Source: Acidobacteriaceae bacterium (lineage in GTDB: Bacteria > Acidobacteriota > Terriglobia > Terriglobales > Acidobacteriaceae). Taken from it: a DNA stretch of 64,000 bases. Within the stretch, counting starts at the first letter, position 1; every line of letters begins with the position of its first letter. The stretch lies in contig PLCS01000011.1 of NCBI GenBank assembly GCA_003134855.1, positions 51,939 to 115,938 on the forward strand. Reading direction: 5' to 3'. The notes beneath the pieces were generated by a model. The model ran no database searches and was not told the origin of the DNA. It saw nothing but the letters and a program-made list of their open reading frames with translations. A program made the translations under genes and the position numbers. Positions 43,597 through 51,039 of the stretch are shown here, piece by piece.

Positions 43597-44634
43597 ATGG
43601 CAACCGCAACCGCAACTCCCAAAGTCAATTACATCGGCCTTCCCATCCTCGATTATCGCGGCGGCAAGAGCACGCTCTGCGCCGGATGCGGCCACAACGC
43701 CATCAGCGAGCGCATCATTGACGCCTTCTTCGAGATGGGCGTCGAACCGGAGCGCGTGATGAAGATGAGCGGCATCGGCTGCTCGTCCAAGAGTCCTGCC
43801 TACTTCATGGGCCGTTCGTTCAGCTTCAACAGCGTGCACGGACGTATGCCGGCCATCTCCACCGGCGCCATCCTGGCCAACCACACCATGACGACGATTG
43901 GCGTCTCCGGCGACGGTGACACGGCTTCCATCGGCATGGGCCAGTTTGTTCACCTGCTGCGCCGCAATCTGCCGATGATTTACATCATCGAGAACAATGG
44001 CGTCTATGGCCTCACCAAGGGCCAGTTCTCGGCCACCGCCGATCTCGGCTCCCGGCTCAAGACCGGCGTAGTCAACGATCTGCCTGCCATCGATACCTGC
44101 GCCCTGGCCATCCAGTTAGGCGCGACCTTTGTAGGACGCTCCTTCTCCGGCGACAAGAAGCAGTTGCTCTCCATGCTCAAGGCGGCCATCGCCCACAAGG
44201 GCACGGTGCTGTTGGACGTGATCAGCCCCTGCGTCACCTTCAACGACCACGAAGGTTCAACCAAGAGTTACAAGTTCATGCAGGAGAATGACGAGCCGAT
44301 CAACGAGATCGGCTTTGTGGCCAGCTTCGATGAGATCGAAGTCGATTACGACTCAGGCGAGATTTACGAAGTGGAGATGCACGACGGCTCCAACCTGCGC
44401 CTGCGCAAGCTGCTGGAGGATTACGATCCCACCGACAAGGCCAACGCCGTGCGCACGCTGATGGAGTCGAGCGAGAACGACGAAATCCTCACCGGCGTCT
44501 TCTATATCAACACCGAAAAGCCCACCTTCATCGACCAGCTGAATCTGGTGGATGAGCCGCTGGGCACGCTGCCGGAATCGCTCACCCGGCCGCCCAAGCC
44601 GGCCCTTGATGCCCTGATGGCCGCCCTGAAATAA
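43597..44634 (+). CDS. korB: 2-oxoglutarate:ferredoxin oxidoreductase, beta subunit
   Basis: 345 residues. Thiamine-diphosphate subunit: iron-sulfur cysteines in TLCAGCGHNA and GIGCSSKSP, the ThDP/Mg motif GDGDTASIGMGQFVHLLRRN with NNGVYGLTKGQ after it, and a further Cys in SPCVTFND. Together these hold the [4Fe-4S] cluster that passes electrons to ferredoxin. Stop and start of the two genes abut (TAA ATG). Reduced ferredoxin from this enzyme is a candidate electron source for the complex at 45-53 kb, but nothing in the sequence proves the link. Confidence 0.94.
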   Translation: MATATATPKVNYIGLPILDYRGGKSTLCAGCGHNAISERIIDAFFEMGVEPERVMKMSGIGCSSKSPAYFMGRSFSFNSVHGRMPAISTGAILANHTMTTIGVSGDGDTASIGMGQFVHLLRRNLPMIYIIENNGVYGLTKGQFSATADLGSRLKTGVVNDLPAIDTCALAIQLGATFVGRSFSGDKKQLLSMLKAAIAHKGTVLLDVISPCVTFNDHEGSTKSYKFMQENDEPINEIGFVASFDEIEVDYDSGEIYEVEMHDGSNLRLRKLLEDYDPTDKANAVRTLMESSENDEILTGVFYINTEKPTFIDQLNLVDEPLGTLPESLTRPPKPALDALMAALK

Positions 44635-44685
44635 CCGCCATGTGACGAGGGCCAAGCGGCTGTGTCACACTGAGAAGGCAAACAG

Positions 44686-44801
44686 TATAGCGGTTCTCCA
44701 ATTGCTGTACACCGAAACCACGCCGCAGAGTGGCTTTTTCCTCAAGAAAAAGCCACCTTCGATAGAATGAGTAAGGACATATGTATTGGAGAACCGCTCT
44801 A
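44686..44801. repeat. 116-bp MITE-like element with TA ends
   Basis: Terminal inverted repeats of 17 bp with one mismatch, core AGCGGTTCTCCAAT (44686-44702 and 44785-44801), each ending in TA. The interior holds a hairpin GTGGCTTTTTC (44730-44740) and GAAAAAGCCAC (44746-44756). It lies 51 bp after korB and could also act as its terminator. Confidence 0.75.
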
Positions 44802-44845
44802 GATCGCCCAGCAGAGGTTGATCTTCGCTTCGATGGGTAGCGGTC

Positions 44846-44921
<76 letters not shown>

Positions 44922-45015
44922 ACAATTTTGATATAAAACAATCAATAGAATACAGAATCAATGGCGACAAAAATAGCGGCCGTGTTTAGGTACCCATGCG
45001 CCTACTAAGTTTCGC

Positions 45016-45053
45016 TTTCGGTACAGTGCCAGAACATAAGCACTGTACCGGAA
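45016..45053. promoter_or_regulatory. palindrome upstream of the small HTH-like gene
   Basis: CGGTACAGTGC (45019-45029) and its reverse complement (45040-45050), extended by T-A and T-G pairs. It lies in the A+T-rich stretch between the tRNA and the small gene at 45133 and could be an operator or a site for an excision protein. Confidence 0.5.
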
Positions 45054-45132
45054 CAAATATAGCCCCCTGTAATCAATTCCACATGATCGCTATCTTATCT
45101 CCTAGAATCCGAAACCGGGGAGGATGATTACG

Positions 45133-45330
45133 GTGCCTAGCGCAAAAGAGGAGTTTTTCAAATCGTCAGGGCCACTGCTGACTACGGGGCAGCTTGCCAA
45201 AATACTGAGCCGTTCCGAAGAAGGGCTGCGCATCAGCCTTCGATCCGGCACGGAGTTCTCACGCCAAGTCAATGCAGCGCGCAAGCGCTTGGGGCGCCGA
45301 GTATACTTCTCGACTGAAAAAAATCGCTGA
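45133..45330 (+). CDS. small DNA-binding-like protein of the island
   Basis: 65 residues from a GTG at 45133, with GGGGAGG nine bases upstream; the ATG at 45124 lies directly on that ribosome-binding site and is less likely. LLTTGQLAKILSRSEEGLRI followed by LGRRVYF at the end resembles short helix-turn-helix or excisionase-like proteins carried by plasmids and integrative elements. Placed next to the tRNA attachment site, it may be the only remainder of the mobility genes. No integrase is seen. Confidence 0.5.
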   Translation: MPSAKEEFFKSSGPLLTTGQLAKILSRSEEGLRISLRSGTEFSRQVNAARKRLGRRVYFSTEKNR

Positions 45331-45473
45331 AATCATCGGACTCTTCTAGGTGCCGAGCGATTTTCTGTCCAATCGGCGTTTATCGTTCCTCATCCGATGA
45401 GTGGTGAAGGTTTCGCAAAGATTGTTTTGTGCTGAGGCCTTTAAGCCATCGAATCTCGTGGCGGCGCTGGCGA

Positions 45474-45491
45474 AAGTCTTGCGCAAGACTT
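45474..45491. terminator. perfect palindrome at the end of the hyf-like operon
   Basis: AAGTCTTGCGCAAGACTT is an 18-bp perfect palindrome that overlaps the stop codon of the last operon gene. There is no T-run, so its role as terminator is uncertain; it could equally bind a protein. Confidence 0.35.
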
Positions 45492-46344
45492 ATCCGCGCG
45501 GATGGGAGCTCATGCGTTGCCGCACCTGGCCCAGTGCCAGCAGGATGCCATGGAGCAGCGCTTCCGGCCGGGGCGGACAGCCGGGAATATAAACGTCAAC
45601 GGGAATGGCTGCATCCACTCCGCCCAGCGAAGCGTAGTTCGTACCGAAGATGCCTCCGCTGATGCCGCAGGCGCCCACGGCTACCACGACCTTTGGATCC
45701 GGCGTCGCGGCCCAGGTCTTGCGCAACGCCAGCTCCATGTTGCGCGTGACCGGACCGGTGACCAGAAGCATATCGGCATGGCGCGGCGAGGCCACGAAAT
45801 GAATGCCGAAGCGTTCGATGTCGTGAACCGGGTTGTTCAACGCAACGATCTCCTGCTCGCACCCGTTGCACGAGCCGGCATCCACCTGGCGAATCGAAAG
45901 CGAGCGTCCGAGCAGGTTGTGGATGGCCGCTGCGATCCGCTTTCCGGGAATTTCGGCGCCTGGGCCGCTGGTGGCCGACTGCAACTCGGCGTGGCTGCCA
46001 TCGGGATGGAGCGTGTATTCGGCGAAAAGCACCAGGTCGCGGCGATCGGTGGCCGCTAGCTCGAACCGCTGGGTCATACGCACGGCTCCATCTAAGGAGG
46101 CTTCCGCGCATTCACCGCAAAAGATGCAGCGGCCGTAATCCACGGTGACTTGGCGCACGCCGTCGCGATCGCAGACGGCGATGGCCCCGGTGGGGCACGC
46201 GTTGGCGGCGGGACGCGCGTCGCTCCAGGCCGCGAAGTCGAACTCCGGGCATCCGCGAAACTGCTCGGCCAGGCGCGGCGCAATGCTCGGATAATCGACG
46301 GTCGCCGTGCCTACGCTAAACGTTTTTTGGAGGATCTTGAACAT
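45490..46344 (-). CDS. HyfI/NuoB-like small subunit with fused, reduced ferredoxin domain (Ehr-type complex)
   Basis: 284 residues. Residues 130-280 are NuoB-like and keep all four cysteines of the proximal [4Fe-4S] cluster: GSCNGCEQEI, VGACGISGG and PGCPPRPEA. The N-terminal 110 residues are a ferredoxin-like domain (FRGCPEF, NACPTGAIAV, GRCIFCGECAEASLDGA). Of its two clusters only one can form: motif two supplies Cys-x2-Cys-x2-Cys and motif one the final Cys-Pro, while the other set lacks its cysteines (the last Cys is Ser). In Hyf and Hyc complexes the ferredoxin is a separate protein; here it is fused. Last gene of the operon, four bases after the large subunit. Confidence 0.85.
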   Translation of the reverse strand: MFKILQKTFSVGTATVDYPSIAPRLAEQFRGCPEFDFAAWSDARPAANACPTGAIAVCDRDGVRQVTVDYGRCIFCGECAEASLDGAVRMTQRFELAATDRRDLVLFAEYTLHPDGSHAELQSATSGPGAEIPGKRIAAAIHNLLGRSLSIRQVDAGSCNGCEQEIVALNNPVHDIERFGIHFVASPRHADMLLVTGPVTRNMELALRKTWAATPDPKVVVAVGACGISGGIFGTNYASLGGVDAAIPVDVYIPGCPPRPEALLHGILLALGQVRQRMSSHPRG

Positions 46345-46348
46345 CGCG

Positions 46349-47926
46349 CTACCGATCCGTCCCCGAATAGGACAAGTTGAAGCTCTTGTTGATCACGGGA
46401 AAATCCGCGACGATATTGCCTTCCATCGTTTCCACAATAGCCGGCCAATTGTTGATCGATGGATCTTTCACCTTGCAGCGTTCCAGGCGATTGTCCTCGC
46501 CGGTTCGGACCCAGTGAACGATCTCGCCGCGCCAGCCTTCCACCGCGCTCAGCGCGCAGCGGCCCGGCGGAATGGGCTGCTGCGGGGCGCGATGCGAACC
46601 CTCGGGCAGTTGAGCAACCGCCGCGCGGATGATCTGCAACGACTCGCCCACTTCATCGATGCGCACCTGCAAGCGGTGACGAACATCTCCCGCCTGATAG
46701 ACGGGCACGCGGAAGGGCAGATGGCGATACGCCTCGTAGGGGTGATCGCGCCGCACATCGAGATCGACGCCGGAGGCGCGCCCCGCCACGCCGACGACGC
46801 CCAGCATCGCCGCCTTCTCCGGGCGCAGGATTCCGGTGCGCTCCAATCGTTCGCGGGTAGAGTTGGACGACTGAAGGATCGCCGTCAGATCGCGGAACTC
46901 GCGCTCCACCACAGCGAGCGTCTTCTCAATGGCTTCGATCTGATCGCGCTGCCAATCTCTGCGCACGCCGCCGATGGCCACCATGCCGCGCAGCACGCGG
47001 CTTCCGGTCAGGGTCTCGTTCAAGCCCAGCACCAGCTCTCGCACGCGGCCGGCATGGGCATTGGCAATCACGAATCCCACATCGTTGGCGATGGCTCCAG
47101 CATCGCCGATGTGATTCGCAATGCGTTCGAGTTCCAACAAGATGGCGCGCATGAATTGAGCACGCTGCGGAACTTCAATCTCCGCCGCGCGCTCAATCGC
47201 CTGGCAGAATGCGGCGCCGTGAGAGAACGCCGAATCGCCCGAGATGCTTTCGGCCAAAAAGACTGCGCGGGGGATGGGAAGATTCTCGAAGAGCTTCTCG
47301 GTTCCCTTGTGCGTGTAGAACATGCGCAGTTGCAGGTACAGGATGGGCTCGCCGGCGACAGCGAAGTTGAAGTGGCCGGGCTCGATGATGCCGGCATGAA
47401 CCGGGCCGACCGGAATCTGGAAGACGCCCTCGCCGAGCGTGGGCCGGTAGACGTGCCGCTCGCCCTCAAACGCTGGCAGCACGGTGTCGAGCGGAAAGTC
47501 CTTGCGCAGCGGATGCACGTCGGGCCAGTTATCGTGCAGCGCCACGCGCCGCGGATTCGGATGCCCGGCGGCTTCCAGGCCGAACCAATCCTGAATCTCG
47601 CGCTCCTGCCAGTTGACGGAAGGCAACTCCGCGGCCAGTGACGGGAACGAGGGATGGTCCTGGGAAATGGGAGCCTTCAGAATCACCCAGGAGGGATCGC
47701 CCAGCTGGTCGAAGACGTAGTAGTTGTAGAAGACGCCTTCCGCCTTCACCCGATCCTCGGCGAAAACGGTCACCAATCTTGCTTGGCGCTCGGTGAGAAA
47801 GTGCCGGGTGATTACGGTGGCATCAGAACTGTTCAACAGAACTGTGACTTGGCCGGAGACAGATTCTTCCACGGTGAGGACCTGCTTCGGGAAACGCTCG
47901 CGAAGTTCTTTTGAGAAGGTCTTCAT
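46349..47926 (-). CDS. HyfG/NuoCD-like large subunit lacking nickel ligands (Ehr-type complex)
   Basis: 525 residues. Residues 1-150 are NuoC-like (SVNWQEREIQDWFGLEAAGH, HPLRKDFPL); the rest is the NuoD/hydrogenase large-subunit fold (VGPVHAGIIEPGHFNFAV, LQLRMFYTHKGTEKLFENL, LERIANHIGDAGAIANDVGF, GDVRHRLQVRIDEVGES). Where [NiFe] enzymes have Cys-x2-Cys near the start (RICGIC), this protein reads ESISGDSAFSH (residues 226-236); where they have DPCxxC at the end, it reads SFNLSYSGTDR (515-525). All four nickel ligands are gone, so it cannot be a hydrogenase. The C-terminus is also not extended for protease processing. Overlaps the previous gene by 4 bp. Confidence 0.88.
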   Translation of the reverse strand: MKTFSKELRERFPKQVLTVEESVSGQVTVLLNSSDATVITRHFLTERQARLVTVFAEDRVKAEGVFYNYYVFDQLGDPSWVILKAPISQDHPSFPSLAAELPSVNWQEREIQDWFGLEAAGHPNPRRVALHDNWPDVHPLRKDFPLDTVLPAFEGERHVYRPTLGEGVFQIPVGPVHAGIIEPGHFNFAVAGEPILYLQLRMFYTHKGTEKLFENLPIPRAVFLAESISGDSAFSHGAAFCQAIERAAEIEVPQRAQFMRAILLELERIANHIGDAGAIANDVGFVIANAHAGRVRELVLGLNETLTGSRVLRGMVAIGGVRRDWQRDQIEAIEKTLAVVEREFRDLTAILQSSNSTRERLERTGILRPEKAAMLGVVGVAGRASGVDLDVRRDHPYEAYRHLPFRVPVYQAGDVRHRLQVRIDEVGESLQIIRAAVAQLPEGSHRAPQQPIPPGRCALSAVEGWRGEIVHWVRTGEDNRLERCKVKDPSINNWPAIVETMEGNIVADFPVINKSFNLSYSGTDR

Positions 47927-49416
47927 TGTCCGTTCACCACCCGCGCTGCGTTGCTGATCAGTTGGAAGAGCGGAGCCGGCACCCAGAATCCGATAACGAC
48001 CAGCGCCGCGGCCAACGCCAGCATCGAACCGTCGCGCCAGGGACGGCGCGCCGCCACTGCCGTCTCGCCGCCCGGGCCGAGGACCATGCCGCCGACGTGC
48101 AGGATCGCGCCCGTGAAGACGCCCGTGCTGAAGAGGACGAAAAGAACGCCGGTAAGAAGATGCCCGCCATCGAAGGCCGCGCGCAGAATCAGGAACTCGC
48201 TCTGAAAGAGGCTAAAGGGCGGCATGCCGATGATCGCCAGCATGGCCATGAGAAAAACCACGCCGGTCAGCGGCATTGCCCGCAGCACGCTGCCTTTCAG
48301 CTTGGCGAAGAGGTCGGTCCCGAAGTGCTGATAGACGTTGCCCGCGCACAGGAAGAGCAGCGATTTCGCAATGGTGTGAAAGGTCATGTGCAGCATCAGG
48401 CCCAGGCTGCCCATCGCGCCCCCAAGTCCCAGCGCCGTGGCCATGATGCCGGAGTGATCGATGGTGTGGTATGCCAGCAGGCGGCGATAGTTTTTCTGTA
48501 CCAGCACGAAGGGAACGGAGACGCCCATCGAGAGCAGCCCGAAGAGCAGCAGCAGGTGACCAGGGAAATCCGCGCCCAGACAGCGGCTGGTCAGGATGTA
48601 GAAACGGACAAGGCCGTAGAGGGCGCAGTTCAGCAGCGCCGTGGAAAGAATCGCAGTGGTGGGCACCGGAGCTTCGCTGTAGGCGTCCGGCTTCCAGGTG
48701 TGCATAGGCGCGAGGCCGGCCTTGGTTCCATAGCCGAGGAGAATCAGCACGAAGGCGAGCCGCATCGAGGTCTTGTCGAGTTGCGCGGCGTGCTGCGCCA
48801 GCACCGACCAGTTCAGCCCGCTCAGCGATTCTGAACCGGGCAGTCGGTGTCCCGCATAGTAGGCCACCAACGTGCCGAACAGCGCCATCGATAAACCCAC
48901 GCCGCCGATGATGGCGTACTTCCATGCGGCCTCCAGCGAGGTCACCTTCCCATAGAAGGTCACCAGAAAGATGGAAGCCAGTGTGGTGGCTTCCATCGCC
49001 GCCCACATCACGCCAAGGTTGTTGGCCATCGCCATGAAGAGCATGGAGAAGACCAGCAGCGGCGTCAGCGTGTAGTACGTGCGCATCCGCGCGAGCTGCT
49101 CCGTGCCGCTGGCGTCGTCGCCCAGCGCTCCGCTCTGCTGGTCGTCGCGCAGGTACCCAATTGAGTAAGTCGAGCAAACCAGCGCCACCGCGGCGGTCAG
49201 CAGAATCACCAGCGCGCTCAGCGCGTCGGCATAGAAGAAGCCGTTTGCCAGCGAGACCGTGCCGCGAGCGAGCACCTGCCCGGCCAGCGCGACGGCGGCC
49301 AGAAAGACGATGCCGAATCCAATCAGGTTCGCCGCTTCCATGGCCGCGCGCCGGCGAACGAAGAACGACACGGCGGCAGTGGCGAAGGGGATCAGCAATA
49401 GAGCGATCAGCAGCAT
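47923..49416 (-). CDS. HyfF/NuoN-like antiporter-type membrane subunit
   Basis: 497 residues, about 14 membrane helices. The ion-channel residues of Mrp-type subunits are present: Glu in GVMWAAMEATTLASIFLV, Lys in LGYGTKAGLAPMHTWKPDAY, and a Lys/His pair further on (HMTFHTIAKSLLFLCAGNVY). It should pump H+ or Na+ as part of the complex. The gene overlaps the large-subunit gene by 4 bp and starts just before the end of the HyfE-like gene. Confidence 0.9.
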   Translation of the reverse strand: MLLIALLLIPFATAAVSFFVRRRAAMEAANLIGFGIVFLAAVALAGQVLARGTVSLANGFFYADALSALVILLTAAVALVCSTYSIGYLRDDQQSGALGDDASGTEQLARMRTYYTLTPLLVFSMLFMAMANNLGVMWAAMEATTLASIFLVTFYGKVTSLEAAWKYAIIGGVGLSMALFGTLVAYYAGHRLPGSESLSGLNWSVLAQHAAQLDKTSMRLAFVLILLGYGTKAGLAPMHTWKPDAYSEAPVPTTAILSTALLNCALYGLVRFYILTSRCLGADFPGHLLLLFGLLSMGVSVPFVLVQKNYRRLLAYHTIDHSGIMATALGLGGAMGSLGLMLHMTFHTIAKSLLFLCAGNVYQHFGTDLFAKLKGSVLRAMPLTGVVFLMAMLAIIGMPPFSLFQSEFLILRAAFDGGHLLTGVLFVLFSTGVFTGAILHVGGMVLGPGGETAVAARRPWRDGSMLALAAALVVIGFWVPAPLFQLISNAARVVNGQ

Positions 49417-49417
49417 C

Positions 49418-50092
49418 CTATCCTCTCAGCCTCCGCAACCGGCTCACATCCATCGACGCGAAGCTCTCGCGGATGCGGTAGACAAGAATGCCCAGCACCA
49501 TCGCCGCCACCAGCACATCAAAGAAGATCCCCAGCTCCACGATCAGCGGCATTCCGTACGTGAGCGAAATAGCCGCGAGAAACAGCCCGTTTTCCAGCGA
49601 AAGCAGCGCCAGCACCTGCGTCAGCGCCTTGCGCCGGTTGATCATCGTGAAGAAGCCGATCAGGAAAAGAGAGATGGCTACGGCCAGCGCGTTGTGGCCC
49701 AGGCCGGGTTCCTCCGGCCGGTAAAACGACTCCGCAACCACATAGCCCACCAGCGTCAGCCCGCCCGCAATCACCACCGAGAGCGGCACGTTCACAATCG
49801 GCTCGATCTCTTCGTGAATCTCCATGCGCTTCACCAGGCGTTCAAAGAGGAGCGGCACCAGCGTCACCTTCACCACCAGTGTGAGCGCGGCAGCAATATA
49901 AAGATGAGGCGCATGGTTGTACCAGGCGATGGTCGCGGCAATCATCGCGAGGAAAAAAGATTGCGCCGCGAAGATGCGGATGTGGACGACAATCCAGCGC
50001 TGGGCCACCATCGCGATCTGGAGCACCAGCACCAGCGCCGCCATCAAAGTGACGATTCGTTCGCCGAATTGCATATCAAGAAAAGGTCTCAT
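49418..50092 (-). CDS. HyfE-like membrane subunit
   Basis: 224 residues from the ATG at 50092, five bases after the HyfC-like stop; another ATG at 50074 is possible. Seven hydrophobic segments, with a NuoK-like C-terminal half (VLALLSLENGLFLAAISLTY has the membrane Glu, then ELGIFFDVLVAAMVLGILVY). HyfE-type subunits bridge the antiporter modules. The longer open frame upstream to 50359 runs through the HyfC-like gene and is not used. Confidence 0.85.
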   Translation of the reverse strand: MRPFLDMQFGERIVTLMAALVLVLQIAMVAQRWIVVHIRIFAAQSFFLAMIAATIAWYNHAPHLYIAAALTLVVKVTLVPLLFERLVKRMEIHEEIEPIVNVPLSVVIAGGLTLVGYVVAESFYRPEEPGLGHNALAVAISLFLIGFFTMINRRKALTQVLALLSLENGLFLAAISLTYGMPLIVELGIFFDVLVAAMVLGILVYRIRESFASMDVSRLRRLRG

Positions 50093-50097
50093 AAGCC

Positions 50098-51039
50098 TCA
50101 GAAGAGAAACGTGGAAACCAGTGCGAGCGATCCCAGGGTAAAGGCCACCGCCAGCAGTTCCGGTACCCGGAAGAGCCGCATCTTCGCGTTCACAGTTTCG
50201 AGCAGAACAATCGCGCAACATAACAGCAGCAGCTTCGCCAGCAGCCAGCCGATTCCCTGCAACGCGCCGAAACCGAACCATGTCGGCTGCAATCCAAACG
50301 GCCAGAAGCAGTTGATCAACAGCGTCATCAATACCAGTTGCTTGATCGAAGCTGCCCATTCAACAAGGGCCAGGTAGGGGCCGGAATACTCCAGGATCAT
50401 GGCTTCGTGGATCATGGTGAGTTCCAGGTGAGTGTCTGGATTGTCCACCGGGATGCGGCCCGTCTCCGCGATCAGCACCAGCGCCAGCGCGGCAAAGGCG
50501 AACATCTGCGCCGGGGCGAGAAAGCGCCAGGTCTGTCCAATAGCGGCTCCGGCGATTTCCGTGAGACCCGTGGAGCCGGCGCCGATGGCGACGGTGAAGA
50601 TGGCCAGCATCATCGCCGGTTCGGCCAGCGCCGAGATGGTCATCTCCCGGCTGCTGCCCAGGCCGCCGAAGGAGCTGCCGGTATCCAGTCCGCTGAGCGC
50701 CAGAAAGAAGCGGCCCAGCCCCAGCAGGTAGATCACCGCCAGCACGCCGCCGAACAAGCCGAGCGGCGCTTTGGCGGCAACCATGGGAATCATCAGCCCC
50801 GCCAGAATCGTGCTGAAAAATACTACCCACGGCGTTGCCGTGAAGATCCAAGAGGCAGTCTCCGGAATCACCATGCCTTTGCCAAAGAGTTTGCGCAGAT
50901 CCCTGTAAGGCTGAAGAATGCCGGGGCCGCGCCGCGTTTGCAGGCGCGCCTTCAGTGTTCGTATCACTCCCGTCACCAGCGGCGCCAGGACCAGCAGCAG
51001 GAAGAGCTGCGTTGCGTTCTCGATGAGCCGCTGGATCAT
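50098..51039 (-). CDS. HyfC/NuoH-like membrane subunit
   Basis: 313 residues, eight membrane helices. NuoH/HycD-type signatures: ARLQTRRGPGILQPYRDLRK at the first loop, LGLGRFFLALSGLDTGSSFG, AETGRIPVDNPDTHLELTMI then HEAMILEYSGPYLALVEWA. This subunit joins the soluble arm (large and small subunit) to the pumping modules. Start overlaps the HyfB-like stop by 4 bp (ATGA). Confidence 0.92.
   Translation of the reverse strand: MIQRLIENATQLFLLLVLAPLVTGVIRTLKARLQTRRGPGILQPYRDLRKLFGKGMVIPETASWIFTATPWVVFFSTILAGLMIPMVAAKAPLGLFGGVLAVIYLLGLGRFFLALSGLDTGSSFGGLGSSREMTISALAEPAMMLAIFTVAIGAGSTGLTEIAGAAIGQTWRFLAPAQMFAFAALALVLIAETGRIPVDNPDTHLELTMIHEAMILEYSGPYLALVEWAASIKQLVLMTLLINCFWPFGLQPTWFGFGALQGIGWLLAKLLLLCCAIVLLETVNAKMRLFRVPELLAVAFTLGSLALVSTFLF

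Noticed and set aside
46349..47926. annotation of the large subunit as formate hydrogenlyase or hydrogenase
   Set aside because: All four nickel-binding cysteines are replaced, so the catalytic name would be wrong.
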